Shown here: positions 32,041 through 43,915 of the stretch, piece by piece | Numbering within the stretch: the stretch's first letter is position 1 | Layout: every line of letters begins with the position of its first letter | Notes under the pieces: generated by a model | The model's input: only the letters and a program-made list of their open reading frames with translations | Told to the model about the DNA's origin: nothing | Databases searched by the model: none | Source: Cherax quadricarinatus | Lineage: Eukaryota > Arthropoda > Malacostraca > Decapoda > Parastacidae | Direction: 5' to 3' | Length of the DNA: 64,000 bases | NCBI RefSeq assembly: GCF_038502225.1 | Contig: NC_091311.1 | Location: 30,525,236 to 30,589,235 of the forward strand | Program-made: the position numbers and the translations under genes

Positions 32041-32044
32041 TAGT

Positions 32045-32160
32045 GAAGTTTTCTTCTGGAGCATCCCTTCCGGTTTGGGCCTTTTCACTGGGGCATCCCT
32101 TCCGGTTTAGGCCACCTCTGGGGCATCCCTTCCGGTCTAGGACCAGCAGCTGGAGGGTCA
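32045..32160. repeat. About 35-bp GCATCCCTTCCGG repeats at arm tip
   Basis: GCATCCCTTCCGGTTTGGGC (32060), GCATCCCTTCCGGTTTAGGC (32094) and GCATCCCTTCCGGTCTAGGA (32124), with a further TTACTTCCGGTTTTTGACC at 32178, form a short tandem array beside the TA boundary. Its mirror lies at 45327-45443. Confidence 0.85.
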
Positions 32161-32219
32161 CCTTTTCACACCTAGGTGTTACTTCCGGTTTTTGACCATG
32201 ACCTCGCCCTCGAGACTAC

Positions 32220-32460
32220 CTCACCCTTGACCCCCCAACCAATACCCCCACCCCCCACGACCCCCCGCCTTGCGACCCCGCCGTCGCGCCGCGCGCCCGC
32301 GCACCCGCGCGCCCCGCCCCGCCGCCCCGCGCGCCCGCGCACCCGCGCGCCCCGCCCCGCCGCCCCGAGCGCCCCGCCCCACCCCGCGCGCCCGCCCGCG
32401 CCCCTTCGCGCCTTCTGCTGCGCCTTCTGCAGCGTCGTCCGGATCGCCCCCGCGCCTCGA
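32220..32460. repeat. Very GC-rich, CpG-dense block with 39-bp duplication
   Basis: The block is almost only C and G on plus, with many CpG, inside an otherwise A/T-rich region. A 39-bp word starting CGCGCGCCCGCGCACCCGCG is duplicated in tandem from about 32289. The Pro/Arg-rich open frames on both strands come from composition. The mirror copy is at 45027-45265. Confidence 0.85.
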
Positions 32461-32499
32461 ATTTTTTTCCGATTTTTGTCGAATTTTTTTTTGAATTTC

Positions 32500-33080
32500 A
32501 TTTTCTTGTGCTCTCCATCTCCTCGGATCAAGTTTTTAAGGTTCCCCCTCTCACTTTCACCCCCATCCCAAAATTTCTCGATATTACAAGTTTTTGCATT
32601 CCCCCCTATGGGGTTTTCGAAATTCTCCAATTCCTCGGATCAAGGTTTTTTTTTGGGTACCCCTCCTTTCACCCCCACCATCCCAATTTTTTTCACTCGA
32701 TAATACAAAGACTCTACTTCCTCGGATCAAGTTTTTTGGATTCCCCCCTCTGGGGGTTTTGAATTTCTCCATCTCCTCGGATCCCCCTCCCACTTTCACC
32801 CCCCAACCCAAAAATTTCTCGATGATACAAGTTTTTGGATTCCTCCCCTATAGGGTTTTCGAAATTCTCCATCTCCTTAGATCAAGTTTTTTGGATCCTC
32901 CCTATGGGGTTTTCGAAATTCTCCATCTCCTTGGATCAAGGTTTTTTGGATTGTCCCTCCTTCCACCCCACCCCCCAATCCCAAAAATTTCTCAATATTA
33001 CCAAGTTTTTGGATTCCCCCCTATGGGGGTTTCGAAATTCCTTGGATCAAGGTTTTTTGGTTTCCTCCCCTCTGGGGGTA
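32500..33080. repeat. 55-110 bp tandem repeat block (CTCGGATCAAG units)
   Basis: The phrases CTCGGATCAAG, TTTTTTGGATTCCCCC, TATGGGGTTTTCGAAATTCT and CCATCTC recur seven to eight times in variable combinations. Long C-free or G-free runs give long frames (up to 185 codons at 32594-33151) that reflect the repeat. The mirror is at 44407-44985. Confidence 0.85.
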
Positions 33081-33139
33081 AGCATTCAAATGAACTCCTC
33101 CTATGGGGCATGCTTACTACAGGTCTAAACATCTTCCCC

Positions 33140-33360
33140 TTATTATTTTAAAATGAACTAAAAGTTTCCTCTCATTAAGTCAAATGAACTAAAAGTTTCC
33201 TCTCATTAAGTTAAAATGAACTAAAAAAAAGCGTTTACTCGGCGGTCAGTATTCCTCTCATTAAGTTAAATGAACTAAAAAGGACCACGCGCACACAGGT
33301 TGAATCAGGTCGCCCCCTATGTCAGTGACGTCACGTGATGACCGCGCACACAGGTTGAAT
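33140..33360. repeat. TGAACTAAAA / CTCTCATTAAG short repeats
   Basis: TGAACTAAAAGTTTCCTCTC and ATTAAGT occur in four near-identical units. After these, GCGCACACAGGTTGAATC appears twice (33289 and 33343) around GTGACGTCACGTGATG. Confidence 0.8.
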
Positions 33361-33439
33361 CTTGTCTACCCTTTTACCCACCCTCCCGAACCCTCACACT
33401 CCAACCAACACCTCACAATTTTCACTCATAACCCCCAAT

Positions 33440-33530
33440 TTTTCTCGTTTTAACCCTTTTAGTTCATTAAAGTTAATAAGGGGACACATGCATCAGAAAG
33501 TCACCACATCGCTTACATCCACTACTCACA
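33440..33530. repeat. Left copy of direct repeat bracketing the 21-bp minisatellite
   Basis: TTTCTCGTTTTAACCCTTTT, AGTTCATTAAAGTTAATAAG and GGGACACA, then ATCAGAAAGTCAC, recur almost exactly at 35805-35875. Confidence 0.85.
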
Positions 33531-33569
33531 ATTTTACATATTACGAAGTTAAATACGCACTTTTACTTT

Positions 33570-35700
33570 GAACATCTTCAAAACACTCTCATAAATCATT
33601 TGAATACTCACAAAAAATACCTTTATACATTTCCAAACAACACTGAAATACTCCAAAAAACATCATTCGAACACCCCCAAATCACCTCTGAATACTCCCA
33701 GAACACCTTCATAAATACTCTTGCACATCATTTGAACACCTTCAAAACACTCTCATAATCATTTGTACACCTTCAAAAAACACCTTTGAATACTCACATA
33801 AACACCCTTGAACACACTCAAAACACCCTTCAACACCTTCAAAACACCTTTGAACACCTTCAAAACACCTTTGAACACATTCAAAACACTCTCATAATCA
33901 TTTGAACACACTCAAAACACCTTTTGAACACCTTCGAACACCTTCAAAACACCCTTGAACACCTTCAAAACACCTTTGAATAACCTCAAAACACCTTTGA
34001 ACACCTTCAAAACACCTTTGAACACCTTTGAACATTTCCAAAAACACTATTTGAGTACTCCCAATTACACCACTGATTACTACTAAAACACCGCTGAATT
34101 CAATCAAAACACCCTTCAACACCTTCAAACACCCTTGAACACCTTCAAAACACTCTTGAACACCTTCAAAAACACCTTTGAACATTTCCAAAACACAATT
34201 TCGTACTCCCAATTACACCACTGAATACTACTAAAACACCGCTGAATTCAATCAAAACACCACCAAAATCACCATGAAACACTTCCAAAAAACACAATTT
34301 GAGTACTCCCAATGACACCACTGAATACTACTAAAACACCGCTGAATTCAATCAAAACACCCTTCAACACCTTCAAAACACCTTTGAACACCTTCAAAAC
34401 ACCTTCAAAAACACCTTTGAACATTTCCAATCAACACTGAAACACTTCCAAAAAAAACACAATTTGAGTACTCCCAATTACACCACTGATTACTACTAAA
34501 ACACCGCTGAATTCAATCAAAACACCCTTCAACACCTTCAAACACCCTTGAACACCTTCAAAACACTCTTGAATACCTTCAAAAACACCTTTGAACATTT
34601 CCAATCAACACTGAAACACTTCCAAAAAAACACAATTTGAGTACTCCCAATTACACCACTGAATACTACTAAAACACCGCTGAATTCAATCAAAACACCC
34701 TTCAACACCTTCAAAACACCTTTGAACACCTTCAAAACACCTTTGAACACCTTCAAAACACTCTCATAACCATTTGAACACACTCAAAACACCTTTGAAT
34801 AACCTCAAAACACCTTTGAACACCTTCAAAACACCTTTGAACACTTCCAAAAAACACAATTTGAGTACTCCCAATTACACCACTGAATACTACTAAAACA
34901 CCGCTGAATTCAATCAAAACACCCTTCAACACCTTCAAAACACCTTTGAACACCTTTGAACACCTTCAAAAAAAAACAACATTTGAACACACTCAAAACA
35001 CCTTTGAATAACCTCAAAACACCTTTGAACACCTTCAAAACACCCTTGAACACCCTTGATCACCTTCAAAAAAACAACATTTGAACACACTCAAAACACC
35101 TTTGAACACTTCCAAAAAACACAATTTGAGTACTCCCAATTACACCACTGAATACTACTAAAACACCGCTGAATTCAATCAAAACACCCTTCAACACCTT
35201 CAAACACCCTTGAACACCTTCAAAACACTCTTGAACACCTTCAAAAACACCTTTGAACATTTCCAAAACACTATTTGAGTACTCCCAATTACACCACTGA
35301 TTACTACTAAAACACCGCTGAATTCAATCAAAACACCCTTCAACACCTTCAAACACCCGTGAACACACTCAAAACACCCTTCAACACCTTCAAAAACACC
35401 TTTGAACACCTTCAAAAAAAACACCTTTGAATACTCACATAAACACCCTTGAACACCTTCAAAACACCTTTGAATAACCTCAAAACACCTTTGAACACCT
35501 TCAAAACACCCTTGAACACCCTTGATCACCTTCAAAAAAAACATTTGAACACACTCAAAACACCTTTGAACACCTTTGAACATTTCCAAACAACACTGAA
35601 ACACTTCCAAAAACACCATTTGAGTACTCCCAAATACACCACTGAATACTAAAACACCACTGAATACACTCAAAACACCACCAAAATCACCATAAACTAA
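33570..35700. repeat. 21-bp minisatellite with higher-order units (left arm)
   Basis: The basic unit AACACCTTTGAACACCTTCAA (21 bp) recurs with variants. It is punctuated by a spacer containing TTGAGTACTCCCAATTACAC, CACTGAATACTACTAAAACA and CCGCTGAATTCAATCAAAAC, which appears about eight to ten times at intervals of roughly 100-260 bp. Because 21 is a multiple of three, the minus strand stays open as KVFKGVL heptads with SGVLVVFSGVIGSTQIVF inserts. These frames have no independent evidence of being genes. The plus strand is nearly free of G. Confidence 0.9.
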
Positions 35701-35973
35701 GATCAACACCCACATCCCACAACACCCACAACCCACAACACCCACAATTTTTTCTCGTTTTATCTAATTTCATCAGAAAGTCACAACACCCACACCTCCC
35801 ATTTTTTTTCTCGTTTTAACCCTTTTAGTTCATTAAAGTTAATAAGGGGACACACTACATCAGAAAAAGTCACAAAAACAACCCACTTATAACGTCTTCT
35901 CGGTATCTCTAGTTCGACAACAACACTCACACCCCACAACACCCACATCCCACATCCCACACACACACACACA

Positions 35974-36365
35974 CATCCCTAACCTAGCCTAACCTAACCT
36001 ATCTTATCCTAACCTAACCTAACATAACCTAACCTAACCTAACCTAACCTAACCTAACCTAACTTATCCTAACCTAGCCTAACCTAACCTAACCTAACCT
36101 TACCTAACTTATCCTAACCTAACCTAACCTAGCCTAACCTAACCTAACTTAACCTAACCTAACCTAACCTAACCGAACCTACCCTAACCTAACCTTACCT
36201 AACATAACCTAACCTAGCCTAACCTAACCTAACCTAACTTAACCTAACCCAACCTAACCTAACCTAGCCTAACCTAACTTAACCTAACCTAACCTAACCT
36301 AACCTAACCTAACCTATCTTAACCTTACCTAACCTAACCTAGCCGTACCTATCCTAACCTAACCT
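35974..36365 (-). repeat. Telomeric-type (CCTAA)n array, outer (left arm)
   Basis: About 390 bp of AACCT/CCTAA pentamers, the complement of the arthropod telomere repeat TTAGG, with scattered variants (TATCC, TAGCC, ACATAACC). CCTAA on plus means that TTAGG points to the left, away from the palindrome centre. Confidence 0.95.
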
Positions 36366-36720
36366 AAAATATATTGGAACACTTCCAAAATACATTAGAG
36401 TACTCCAGAATTACTTTGAATGACTCCATTTTTTTGGATATTTCCAAATTAGTTTTGAAAACTTTATCGTAAAATCGAACATTATTTTCTTGTTGGTAAA
36501 CACACTCAATGGTAGAAATATTTACTCGATTTCCGAATAGAAACACTTTCCTCGCTCTGAGAGACTCATTGTGGGTCACCCCTTCCCCCCCCCCACCACC
36601 ACCACTGGGTAATGCGGTTCACACCCAAGGTAGAACATAACACCTGCGTCAACTCAGGACAGACAGACGCCATGAAATGCGGGTAACATCCAAGGTAGAA
36701 AATCATCTCTTTCCAGACCA
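36366..36720. repeat. Spacer between telomeric arrays (left arm)
   Basis: It starts with degenerate minisatellite words (GGAACACTTCCAAAATAC, GAGTACTCC), then a unique segment with a C-run (36583-36597) and GGTAATGC/GGGTAACATCCAAGGTAG, ending at the inner telomeric array. The 71-codon frame at 36364-36579 (minus) recurs as part of a frame in the mirror copy but lacks any family motif. Confidence 0.7.
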
Positions 36721-37180
36721 ACTGTCTATCCTAACCTAACCTAACCTAACCTAACCTAATTCCTAACCTAACCTAACCTCACCTAACCGAACCTAACCTA
36801 ACTCCATCAAACACCTCTATCCTAGCCTAACCTAACCTATCCTAACCTAACCTAACTCCATCAAACACCTCGAATACTACCTAACTTAACCTAACCTAAC
36901 CTTACCTAACCTACCGAACCTAACCTAACCTAACCTAACCTATCCTAACCTAACCTAACCTAACCTATCCTAACCTAACCTAACCTAACTTATCCTAAGC
37001 TAACCTAACCTAACTTATCCTAACCTAACCTATCCTAACCTAACCTAACCTAAAATAACGAACCTAACCTAACTTATCCTAATCTAATCTAACCTAACCT
37101 AACTTATCCTAACCTAACCTAACTTATCCTAACCTAACCTAACCTAAAATAACCTAACCTAACTTATCCTAACCTACTCA
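36721..37180 (-). repeat. Telomeric-type (CCTAA)n array, inner (left arm)
   Basis: This is a second CCTAA array in the same orientation, interrupted by TCCATCAAACACCTC (36803 and 36858) and by periodic TTATCC variants. The TTATCCTAACCTAACCTAAC word recurs, which hints at higher-order amplification. Confidence 0.95.
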
Positions 37181-38724
37181 CTTTACTTTGAACACCTTCA
37201 AAACACTCTCATACATCATTTGAGACCCCCTTTTCTCAATATCTCTCATCCACAACCTTTATCATCTCACTACAGAACAACCCCAAGATTACTTCGAACA
37301 CTCTCATAAAGCATTTGAGTACTCACATAAACACTTTTGAACATTTCCAAACAACACTGAAGCACTTCCAAAAATATCATTTTGATTACTCCCAAATAAG
37401 ATTTGACAGCTCTAATTTATCTACACTTACACATTTCATTAAATTACATCTCATCCCCCCAAACTCCTCCCTCATTCTCCAGACTTTACAACATTAGCAC
37501 AAAAAAAACTAACTCATACACTTATGACATGAGACATTACCATACCTAACACACTGACTAACTTTGAACCAACTCTGAACACCACTGATCTTCTTCAAAA
37601 ATTGCTCTGCACATCATTTGAACACCTTCAAAAAAACACCATCAAACACCTCCGAATACTCCCAAAAAACACTACTGATTACTACCAAATCACCACTGAA
37701 TAATACCAATCACCGTCAAAATCACCAGAAACTAAGTTTAACATCACCATCTAACATCCTTTTTATAGAAATCCCCTCAAATCACTATAACCAAGAACTC
37801 CCTCCCCATTTGGCGCATGAAAAAAAAAAAAGCATGAACACAAACCTAATACGCAAACACTTAGTACATGATCACCATCAACTGAAAACATATCTTGTAC
37901 ACACACATAATATAAGACAATCACCAACTACAATCACCCATGTTCACTTACCTCAAAATCACTAGTATCACAGAAAACAATCATTTTTATAAACATTTCA
38001 CACACACACACACACACACACAAAAAAAAAAAATCATATTTGACAATATCTAAGCGCACTCACCTCACTACCACCAACACACGATGTCTCACCTCACAGG
38101 ACCGACGAGCTCACCTCCAGTGACGTCACACTCCCATTGTGTTACTTGGTGGTTGGTAACATCACACCTAACCCCCCTTGTTTCAACCTGTTGTACCCTA
38201 CATTATCTAAGAACACTATATCCAAGACGATTACCAGATTTTATGATCCCCAACACCAAGATCACAGAAAACACACATTTTTATAATTATTCACACAAAA
38301 ATCACGATCACCAATTCCATATCATGTTTACCGTCATCTATCAACACTAATCACCAAGATCACCAAAAAATCTAAGATCATGCATCTCAAAACTACTATG
38401 ATCACTGAAAACACTTATTTTTTAAACATTCGCACAAAAATAAGACATACACAAAAATACCACAACACTTCCACCAACATCTATAACATAACATGAGCAC
38501 TATAACATATCACTATCACAAAAAAAAAAAAATAATACACAGACACCCATAGATTATACATTTCAATTGCAAATTTAAGACATGAGACATACACACCAAA
38601 TCTAAGACATTCACCTCCAACTAAGACATACACATCACCCTTAAAACTTCCTTCCTTATTCATTCCGTATATCTCCTAGAGACGTTTTAACCCCGACGGA
38701 TCCACCACGCCGTAGGAGCCAGAG
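37181..38724. other. G-poor inner core of left arm
   Basis: About 1.5 kb of A/C-rich sequence has scattered minisatellite words near 37180-37390 and 37600-37690, a (CA)n run at 38001-38022 and a C-rich segment at 38070-38240. Open frames here are short and lack recognisable protein patterns. The compositional bias flips at 38741. Confidence 0.7.
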
Positions 38725-38757
38725 TGTAGTAGTTGGTGTTGGAGTGGTGATGGTTTC
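38725..38757. other. 33-bp loop at the palindrome centre
   Basis: Pairing runs perfectly up to CCAGAG (38719-38724) and CTCTGG (38758-38763). Between them TGTAGTAGTTGGTGTTGGAG and TGGTGATGGTTTC is not self-complementary. A short unpaired spacer is what stable natural palindromes and foldback inversions usually have. Confidence 0.95.
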
Positions 38758-40302
38758 CTCTGGCTCCTACGGCGTGGTGGATCCGTCGGGGTTAAAACGT
38801 CTCTAGGAGATATACGGAATGAATAAGGAAGGAAGTTTTAAGGGTGATGTGTATGTCTTAGTTTGAGGTGAATGTCTTAGATTTGGTGTGTATGTCTCAT
38901 GTCTTAAATTTGCAATTGAAATGTATAATCTATGGGTGTCTGTGTATTATTTTTTTTTTTTTGTGATAGTGATATGTTATAGTGCTCATGTTATGTTATA
39001 GATGTTGGTGGAAGTGTTGTGGTATTTTTGTGTATGTCTTATTTTTGTGCGAATGTTTAAAAAATAAGTGTTTTCAGTGATCATAGTAGTTTTGAGATGC
39101 ATGATCTTAGATTTTTTGGTGATCTTGGTGATTAGTGTTGATAGATGACGGTAAACATGATATGGAATTGGTGATCGTGATTTTTGTGTGAATAATTATA
39201 AAAATGTGTGTTTTCTGTGATCTTGGTGTTGGGGATCATAAAATCTGGTAATCGTCTTGGATATAGTGTTCTTAGATAATGTAGGGTACAACAGGTTGAA
39301 ACAAGGGGGGTTAGGTGTGATGTTACCAACCACCAAGTAACACAATGGGAGTGTGACGTCACTGGAGGTGAGCTCGTCGGTCCTGTGAGGTGAGATATCG
39401 TGTGTTGGTGGTAGTGAGGTGAGTGCGCTTAGATATTGTCAAATATGATTTTATTTTTTTTGTGTGTGTGTGTGTGTGTGTGTGAAATGTTTATAAAAAT
39501 GATTGTTTTCTGTGATATTAGTGATTTTGAGGTAAGTGAACATGGGTGATTGTAGTTGGTGATTGTCTTATATTATGTGTGTGTACAAGATATGTTTTCA
39601 GTTGATGGTGATCATGTACTAAGTGTTTGCGTATTAGGTTTGTGTTCATGCTTTTTTTTTTTTCATGCGCCAAATGGGGGGGGGAGTTCTTGGTTATAGT
39701 GATTTGAGGGGATTTCTATAAAAAGGATGTTAGATGGTGATGTTAAACTTAGTTTCTGGTGATTTTGACGGTGATTGGTATTATTCAGTGGTGATTTGGT
39801 AGTAATCAGTAGTGTTTTTTGGGAGTATTCGGAGGTGTTTGATGGTGTTTTTTTGAAGGTGTTCAAATGATGTGCAGAGCATTTTTTGAAGAAGATCAGT
39901 GGTGTTCAGAGTTGGTTCAAAGTTAGTCAGTGTGTTAGGTATGGTAATGTCTCATGTCATAAGTGTATGAGTTAGTTTTTTTTGTGCTAATGTTGTAAAG
40001 TCTGGAGAATGAGGGAGGAGTTTGGGGGGATGAGATGTAATTTAATGAAATGTGTAAGTGTAGATAAATTAGAGCTGTCAAATCTTATTTGGGAGTAATC
40101 AAAATGATATTTTTGGAAGTGCTTCAGTGTTGTTTGGAAATGTTCAAAAGTGTTTATGTGAGTACTCAAATGCTTTATGAGAGTGTTCGAAGTAATCTTG
40201 GGGTTGTTCTGTAGTGAGATGATAAAGGTTGTGGATGAGAGATATTGAGAAAAGGGGGTCTCAAATGATGTATGAGAGTGTTTTGAAGGTGTTCAAAGTA
40301 AA

Positions 40303-40760
40303 GTGAGTAGGTTAGGATAAGTTAGGTTAGGTTATTTTAGGTTAGGTTAGGTTAGGATAAGTTAGGTTAGGTTAGGATAAGTTAGGTTAGGTTAGATTAG
40401 ATTAGGATAAGTTAGGTTAGGTTCGTTATTTTAGGTTAGGTTAGGTTAGGATAGGTTAGGTTAGGATAAGTTAGGTTAGGTTAGCTTAGGATAAGTTAGG
40501 TTAGGTTAGGTTAGGATAGGTTAGGTTAGGTTAGGTTAGGATAGGTTAGGTTAGGTTAGGTTAGGTTCGGTAGGTTAGGTAAGGTTAGGTTAGGTTAAGT
40601 TAGGTAGTATTCGAGGTGTTTGATGGAGTTAGGTTAGGTTAGGATAGGTTAGGTTAGGCTAGGATAGAGGTGTTTGATGGAGTTAGGTTAGGTTCGGTTA
40701 GGTGAGGTTAGGTTAGGTTAGGAATTAGGTTAGGTTAGGTTAGGTTAGGTTAGGATAGAC
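40303..40760 (+). repeat. Telomeric-type (TTAGG)n array, inner (right arm)
   Basis: Mirror of 36721-37180, with TTAGG reading to the right, away from the palindrome centre. Confidence 0.95.
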
Positions 40761-41114
40761 AGTTGGTCTGGAAAGAGATGATTTTCTACCTTGGATGTTA
40801 CCCGCATTTCATGGCGTCTGTCTGTCCTGAGTTGACGCAGGTGTTATGTTCTACCTTGGGTGTGAACCGCATTACCCAGTGGTGTTGGGGGGGGGGGGGG
40901 GAAGGGGTGACCCACAATGAGTCTCTCAGAGCGAGGAAAGTGTTTCTATTCGGAAATCGAGTAAATATTTCTACCATTGAGTGTGTTTACCAACAAGAAA
41001 ATAATGTTCGATTTTACGATAAAGTTTTCAAAACTAATTTGGAAATATCCAAAAAAATGGAGTCATTCAAAGTAATTCTGGAGTACTCTAATGTATTTTG
41101 GAAGTGTTCCAATA

Positions 41115-41510
41115 TATTTTAGGTTAGGTTAGGATAGGTACGGCTAGGTTAGGTTAGGTAAGGTTAAGATAGGTTAGGTTAGGTTAGGTTAGGTTAGGTT
41201 AGGTTAAGTTAGGTTAGGCTAGGTTAGGTTAGGTTGGGTTAGGTTAAGTTAGGTTAGGTTAGGTTAGGCTAGGTTAGGTTATGTTAGGTAAGGTTAGGTT
41301 AGGGTAGGTTCGGTTAGGTTAGGTTAGGTTAGGTTAAGTTAGGTTAGGTTAGGCTAGGTTAGGTTAGGTTAGGATAAGTTAGGTAAGGTTAGGTTAGGTT
41401 AGGTTAGGCTAGGTTAGGATAAGTTAGGTTAGGTTAGGTTAGGTTAGGTTAGGTTAGGTTATGTTAGGTTAGGTTAGGATAAGATAGGTTAGGTTAGGCT
41501 AGGTTAGGGA
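41115..41510 (+). repeat. Telomeric-type (TTAGG)n array, outer (right arm)
   Basis: Mirror of 35974-36365, followed by a (GT)n run at 41511-41528. Confidence 0.95.
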
Positions 41511-41779
41511 TGTGTGTGTGTGTGTGTGGGATGTGGGATGTGGGTGTTGTGGGGTGTGAGTGTTGTTGTCGAACTAGAGATACCGAGAAGACGTTATAAG
41601 TGGGTTGTTTTTGTGACTTTTTCTGATGTAGTGTGTCCCCTTATTAACTTTAATGAACTAAAAGGGTTAAAACGAGAAAAAAAATGGGAGGTGTGGGTGT
41701 TGTGACTTTCTGATGAAATTAGATAAAACGAGAAAAAATTGTGGGTGTTGTGGGTTGTGGGTGTTGTGGGATGTGGGTG

Positions 41780-43915
41780 TTGATCTTAGTTTATGGTGAT
41801 TTTGGTGGTGTTTTGAGTGTATTCAGTGGTGTTTTAGTATTCAGTGGTGTATTTGGGAGTACTCAAATGGTGTTTTTGGAAGTGTTTCAGTGTTGTTTGG
41901 AAATGTTCAAAGGTGTTCAAAGGTGTTTTGAGTGTGTTCAAATGTTTTTTTTGAAGGTGATCAAGGGTGTTCAAGGGTGTTTTGAAGGTGTTCAAAGGTG
42001 TTTTGAGGTTATTCAAAGGTGTTTTGAAGGTGTTCAAGGGTGTTTATGTGAGTATTCAAAGGTGTTTTTTTTGAAGGTGTTCAAAGGTGTTTTTGAAGGT
42101 GTTGAAGGGTGTTTTGAGTGTGTTCACGGGTGTTTGAAGGTGTTGAAGGGTGTTTTGATTGAATTCAGCGGTGTTTTAGTAGTAATCAGTGGTGTAATTG
42201 GGAGTACTCAAATAGTGTTTTGGAAATGTTCAAAGGTGTTTTTGAAGGTGTTCAAGAGTGTTTTGAAGGTGTTCAAGGGTGTTTGAAGGTGTTGAAGGGT
42301 GTTTTGATTGAATTCAGCGGTGTTTTAGTAGTATTCAGTGGTGTAATTGGGAGTACTCAAATTGTGTTTTTTGGAAGTGTTCAAAGGTGTTTTGAGTGTG
42401 TTCAAATGTTGTTTTTTTGAAGGTGATCAAGGGTGTTCAAGGGTGTTTTGAAGGTGTTCAAAGGTGTTTTGAGGTTATTCAAAGGTGTTTTGAGTGTGTT
42501 CAAATGTTGTTTTTTTTTGAAGGTGTTCAAAGGTGTTCAAAGGTGTTTTGAAGGTGTTGAAGGGTGTTTTGATTGAATTCAGCGGTGTTTTAGTAGTATT
42601 CAGTGGTGTAATTGGGAGTACTCAAATTGTGTTTTTTGGAAGTGTTCAAAGGTGTTTTGAAGGTGTTCAAAGGTGTTTTGAGGTTATTCAAAGGTGTTTT
42701 GAGTGTGTTCAAATGGTTATGAGAGTGTTTTGAAGGTGTTCAAAGGTGTTTTGAAGGTGTTCAAAGGTGTTTTGAAGGTGTTGAAGGGTGTTTTGATTGA
42801 ATTCAGCGGTGTTTTAGTAGTATTCAGTGGTGTAATTGGGAGTACTCAAATTGTGTTTTTTTGGAAGTGTTTCAGTGTTGATTGGAAATGTTCAAAGGTG
42901 TTTTTGAAGGTATTCAAGAGTGTTTTGAAGGTGTTCAAGGGTGTTTGAAGGTGTTGAAGGGTGTTTTGATTGAATTCAGCGGTGTTTTAGTAGTAATCAG
43001 TGGTGTAATTGGGAGTACTCAAATTGTGTTTTTTTTGGAAGTGTTTCAGTGTTGATTGGAAATGTTCAAAGGTGTTTTTGAAGGTGTTTTGAAGGTGTTC
43101 AAAGGTGTTTTGAAGGTGTTGAAGGGTGTTTTGATTGAATTCAGCGGTGTTTTAGTAGTATTCAGTGGTGTCATTGGGAGTACTCAAATTGTGTTTTTTG
43201 GAAGTGTTTCATGGTGATTTTGGTGGTGTTTTGATTGAATTCAGCGGTGTTTTAGTAGTATTCAGTGGTGTAATTGGGAGTACGAAATTGTGTTTTGGAA
43301 ATGTTCAAAGGTGTTTTTGAAGGTGTTCAAGAGTGTTTTGAAGGTGTTCAAGGGTGTTTGAAGGTGTTGAAGGGTGTTTTGATTGAATTCAGCGGTGTTT
43401 TAGTAGTAATCAGTGGTGTAATTGGGAGTACTCAAATAGTGTTTTTGGAAATGTTCAAAGGTGTTCAAAGGTGTTTTGAAGGTGTTCAAAGGTGTTTTGA
43501 GGTTATTCAAAGGTGTTTTGAAGGTGTTCAAGGGTGTTTTGAAGGTGTTCGAAGGTGTTCAAAAGGTGTTTTGAGTGTGTTCAAATGATTATGAGAGTGT
43601 TTTGAATGTGTTCAAAGGTGTTTTGAAGGTGTTCAAAGGTGTTTTGAAGGTGTTGAAGGGTGTTTTGAGTGTGTTCAAGGGTGTTTATGTGAGTATTCAA
43701 AGGTGTTTTTTGAAGGTGTACAAATGATTATGAGAGTGTTTTGAAGGTGTTCAAATGATGTGCAAGAGTATTTATGAAGGTGTTCTGGGAGTATTCAGAG
43801 GTGATTTGGGGGTGTTCGAATGATGTTTTTTGGAGTATTTCAGTGTTGTTTGGAAATGTATAAAGGTATTTTTTGTGAGTATTCAAATGATTTATGAGAG
43901 TGTTTTGAAGATGTT
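41780..43915. repeat. 21-bp minisatellite (right arm)
   Basis: Mirror of 33570-35700. On plus the same KVFKGVL heptad frames appear (for example a 181-codon frame at 41741-42286). Identical frame lengths in the two arms show how little they have diverged. Confidence 0.9.

Larger units (their letters stand above)
32041..38724 (+). repeat. Giant palindrome, left arm
   Basis: This 6.7-kb arm is repeated in reverse complement at 38758-45446. Paired positions sum to 77482 near the centre, 77486 at 35976/41510 and 77487 at 32041/45446, so the arms differ by only a few bases in length. Substitutions I could see are G38086 (partner T39396, C expected) and C38618 (partner T38864, G expected), plus length changes in homopolymers (for example T9 at 32484-32492 against A10 in the right arm). 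The arm carries telomeric arrays, minisatellites and a GC-rich block but no gene. Confidence 0.95.

Noticed and set aside
31395..32110. Tyr-Ile repeat proteins in TA arrays
   Set aside because: These are pure (TA)n translation. The same artefact occurs at 12606, 19475, 22921, 23301, 46045 and 51219.
32172..32703. Arg/Pro-rich frames of 150-195 codons in the GC block
   Set aside because: Extreme GC composition removes stop codons on both strands. Frames run into the adjacent repeat block and change length between the two arms because of a one-base homopolymer difference.
35974..41510. Head-to-head telomere fusion
   Set aside because: A fusion would place TTAGG before CCTAA with arrays meeting. 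Here CCTAA comes first, TTAGG last, and 3 kb of other DNA lies between.
41741..42286. 181-codon frame in the palindrome, present in both arms
   Set aside because: The frame follows directly from a 21-bp repeat with no stop in that phase. There is no start context, domain or conserved neighbour. It is reported as a minisatellite, with the frame noted.
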